This document shows, in pieces, positions 12,541 to 13,653 of a stretch of 13,653 nt of DNA. The first letter of the stretch is position 1. Each line of letters opens with the position of its first letter. A model generated the notes under the pieces. It was not told the DNA's origin. It made no database searches and was given only the letters and a program-made list of their open reading frames with translations. A program made the translations under genes and the position numbers. This DNA comes from Spirochaetales bacterium (lineage in GTDB: Bacteria > Spirochaetota > Spirochaetia > Sphaerochaetales > Sphaerochaetaceae), in assembly GCA_028723145.1 (NCBI GenBank), contig JAQYFM010000161.1:1-13653 (forward strand). The letters are read 5' to 3'.

Positions 12541-13406
12541 TCAACGTTCCTTATCTGTTCTCTAATATTTTCGATAGCATCTTTCATCTTAACTGCTTCA
12601 ATATTAATCTGAGCAATTTGACTCTTACTTGCTGTAGTGTTAGTTTCTCTATTCATTTCCTGCATCAAGAAATCAAGACGCTTACCAACACTCTCATTAC
12701 AATCTAATAGTCTAAAATACTCCTTTAAATGAGTTTTAAGCCTAATCTGTTCCTCATTTATAGAATACTTAACTAATATTGAACCAACTTCCTGTCTAAA
12801 CTGATTTTCATCAAGTTTTTCACTGATTTTAAGCTCTTCATACTTTGATAGCAATAGCTTTGCATAGTAATCTTCATAGCCATCAAAAAGTTCTTTGATT
12901 TTATCATTTGAATCTTCAATTTGTTTTCCAAGCTTATATAAATCAGCCTTAGTGGCTTCCCCTTCCCTAAGTTTGGCACTATTAAATTGTTCAAGAGCCT
13001 TATCTAAGGTTGTAAATAAAGCTTCTCTATATATTTCAGGATTTTTCTCTTGAACATAGGTCATTAAGCCCTCAATTGAAAGATAATCAGAAGCTGAAAG
13101 ACTAACACTTTTGCCACTAATATTCGAAATACTAGAAAATGCATCCTCATACTTTTGTAGCAAATCCTTATCAACAACGAGCTGACCATCATTTTTAAGA
13201 GTTTTAAGCTTTACAGAAATTTCAACCTTACCACGCTCAGCAACCTCTTTTATCCTTTGATCAATCTCTTCTTCAAATGAAGCAAGATTACTATTAATAT
13301 TGTGATAAATATCTAAATATCTATTGTTATAACTCTTTATCTCTACCTCTAAGAAAAACTCATCAGATGAATATGAGCTATAACCATAAGCGGTCATACT
13401 TTTCAT
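12537..13406 (-). CDS. yicC: YicC family endoribonuclease
   Basis: A 289-residue YicC, an endoribonuclease linked in Escherichia coli to sRNA turnover and widely conserved. The N-terminal signature is complete: MKSMTAYGYSS at 1-11 and VEIKSYNNRYLDIYHNI at 21-37. The C-terminal signature is strong: KRLDFLMQEMNRETNTTASK followed by IEAVKMKDAIENIREQIRNVE at the very end. A charged helical middle (about 95-220) links them. Length is normal (285-295). It starts with an ATG that overlaps the murC stop (ATGA) and ends overlapping the cmk-like start in the same way, so murC, yicC and cmk are translationally coupled. Confidence 0.97.
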   Translation of the reverse strand: MKSMTAYGYSSYSSDEFFLEVEIKSYNNRYLDIYHNINSNLASFEEEIDQRIKEVAERGKVEISVKLKTLKNDGQLVVDKDLLQKYEDAFSSISNISGKSVSLSASDYLSIEGLMTYVQEKNPEIYREALFTTLDKALEQFNSAKLREGEATKADLYKLGKQIEDSNDKIKELFDGYEDYYAKLLLSKYEELKISEKLDENQFRQEVGSILVKYSINEEQIRLKTHLKEYFRLLDCNESVGKRLDFLMQEMNRETNTTASKSQIAQINIEAVKMKDAIENIREQIRNVE

Positions 13407-13653
13407 AGCTTATCTATAATCCTTTTAATTAATTTTCTATTGTTTCCAGCTCCCATGGTAATACAAACATCACCACTGAGCAAGAATGCAGATACTATAT
13501 CAACAGCACTATCATCATCTTTTAAATAAACCACTTGATTTATCTTTGATAAAAAGGATCTAAAGACCTTTTTTTCTATTTCTTTTGTTAGTGCTAAGGA
13601 TAAATTCTCCTTTACTTCATCATGCCGTGCAGATGAATAAACATTTTGAATAA
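13403..13653 (-). CDS. murC: UDP-N-acetylmuramate--L-alanine ligase, C-terminal end (5' part outside window)
   Basis: The last 83 codons of a gene running off the right edge; they fit the C-terminal domain of MurC, which adds L-Ala to UDP-MurNAc in peptidoglycan synthesis. Visible: IQNVYSSARHDEV (the DVYSAREKP region of MurC, with reduced conservation), then VVYLKDDDSAVDIVSAFLL followed by SGDVCITMGAGNNRKLI, matching the MurC-typical GDVVLTMGAGDI. The stop TGA overlaps the yicC ATG. The reading comes from direct translation of the minus strand. MurC is the best choice among Mur ligases because TMGAG is its hallmark, but only the end is visible. Confidence 0.82.
   Translation of the reverse strand, partial: IQNVYSSARHDEVKENLSLALTKEIEKKVFRSFLSKINQVVYLKDDDSAVDIVSAFLLSGDVCITMGAGNNRKLIKRIIDKL

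Noticed and set aside
1..13653. Search for tRNA, rRNA, CRISPR, insertion sequence or phage signatures
   Set aside because: No cloverleaf, regularly spaced direct repeats, transposase motifs or terminal inverted repeats were found by eye; gaps are short and mostly explained by promoters and terminators.

Overview
The window is AT-rich bacterial DNA (strong preference for TTA Leu, AGA Arg and AAA/AAT codons) carrying almost only chromosomal housekeeping genes, densely packed on both strands. The gene set suggests a low-GC member of the Spirochaetota, probably a treponeme-like lineage: a long PPi-type phosphofructokinase, a cytidylate-kinase-like protein with a non-canonical P-loop beside yicC, a very short omega-like protein, and an ATP-independent glycolytic style together with Memo and NFACT proteins. 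This placement is an inference from protein flavour, not from a marker such as rRNA, and a low-GC Firmicute is the main alternative. No rRNA, tRNA, CRISPR array, insertion sequence or phage gene was seen, and no gene-free stretch exceeds about 150 bases.

Layout from left to right. (1) 1-723, plus: 3' part of asnS, closed by an intrinsic terminator. (2) 753-1903, minus: yqxD/yaiI-family gene, then a small regulator with a LuxR-like helix-turn-helix and a receiver-like domain that lacks the phospho-acceptor Asp. (3) 2027-3673, plus: PPi-dependent 6-phosphofructokinase with a strong Shine-Dalgarno (SD) site and a bidirectional terminator shared with the converging yhbY. (4) 3728-5832, minus: yhbY and a long-chain acyl-CoA synthetase, separated by the synthetase's own terminator; the synthetase promoter carries an inverted repeat between the -35 and -10 boxes. 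(5) 5967-10887, plus: a tight four-gene operon with overlapping ends, folC - NFACT/rqcH-like - Memo-like - membrane protein with a kinase-like domain. (6) 10875-13653, minus: murC (3' part) - yicC - cmk-like - omega-like (rpoZ-like) - miaA, with 4-base ATGA overlaps at the first two joints and a 32-base overlap at the last.

The genes cover translation and RNA metabolism (AsnRS, YhbY, NFACT, MiaA, YicC), nucleotide and cofactor metabolism (CMP-kinase-like, FolC), glycolysis (PFK), lipid activation (acyl-CoA synthetase) and cell wall (MurC). The least understood part is the end of the folC operon: a Memo-family protein keeping three metal-ligand positions but missing other conserved ones, followed by a membrane protein that looks like a catalytically dead kinase joined through one membrane segment to an NTF2-like extracytoplasmic domain. 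A second pattern is that genes without an SD tend to have a -10-like hexamer 6-8 bases before the ATG, suggesting leaderless mRNAs, while the other genes have clear SD sites.
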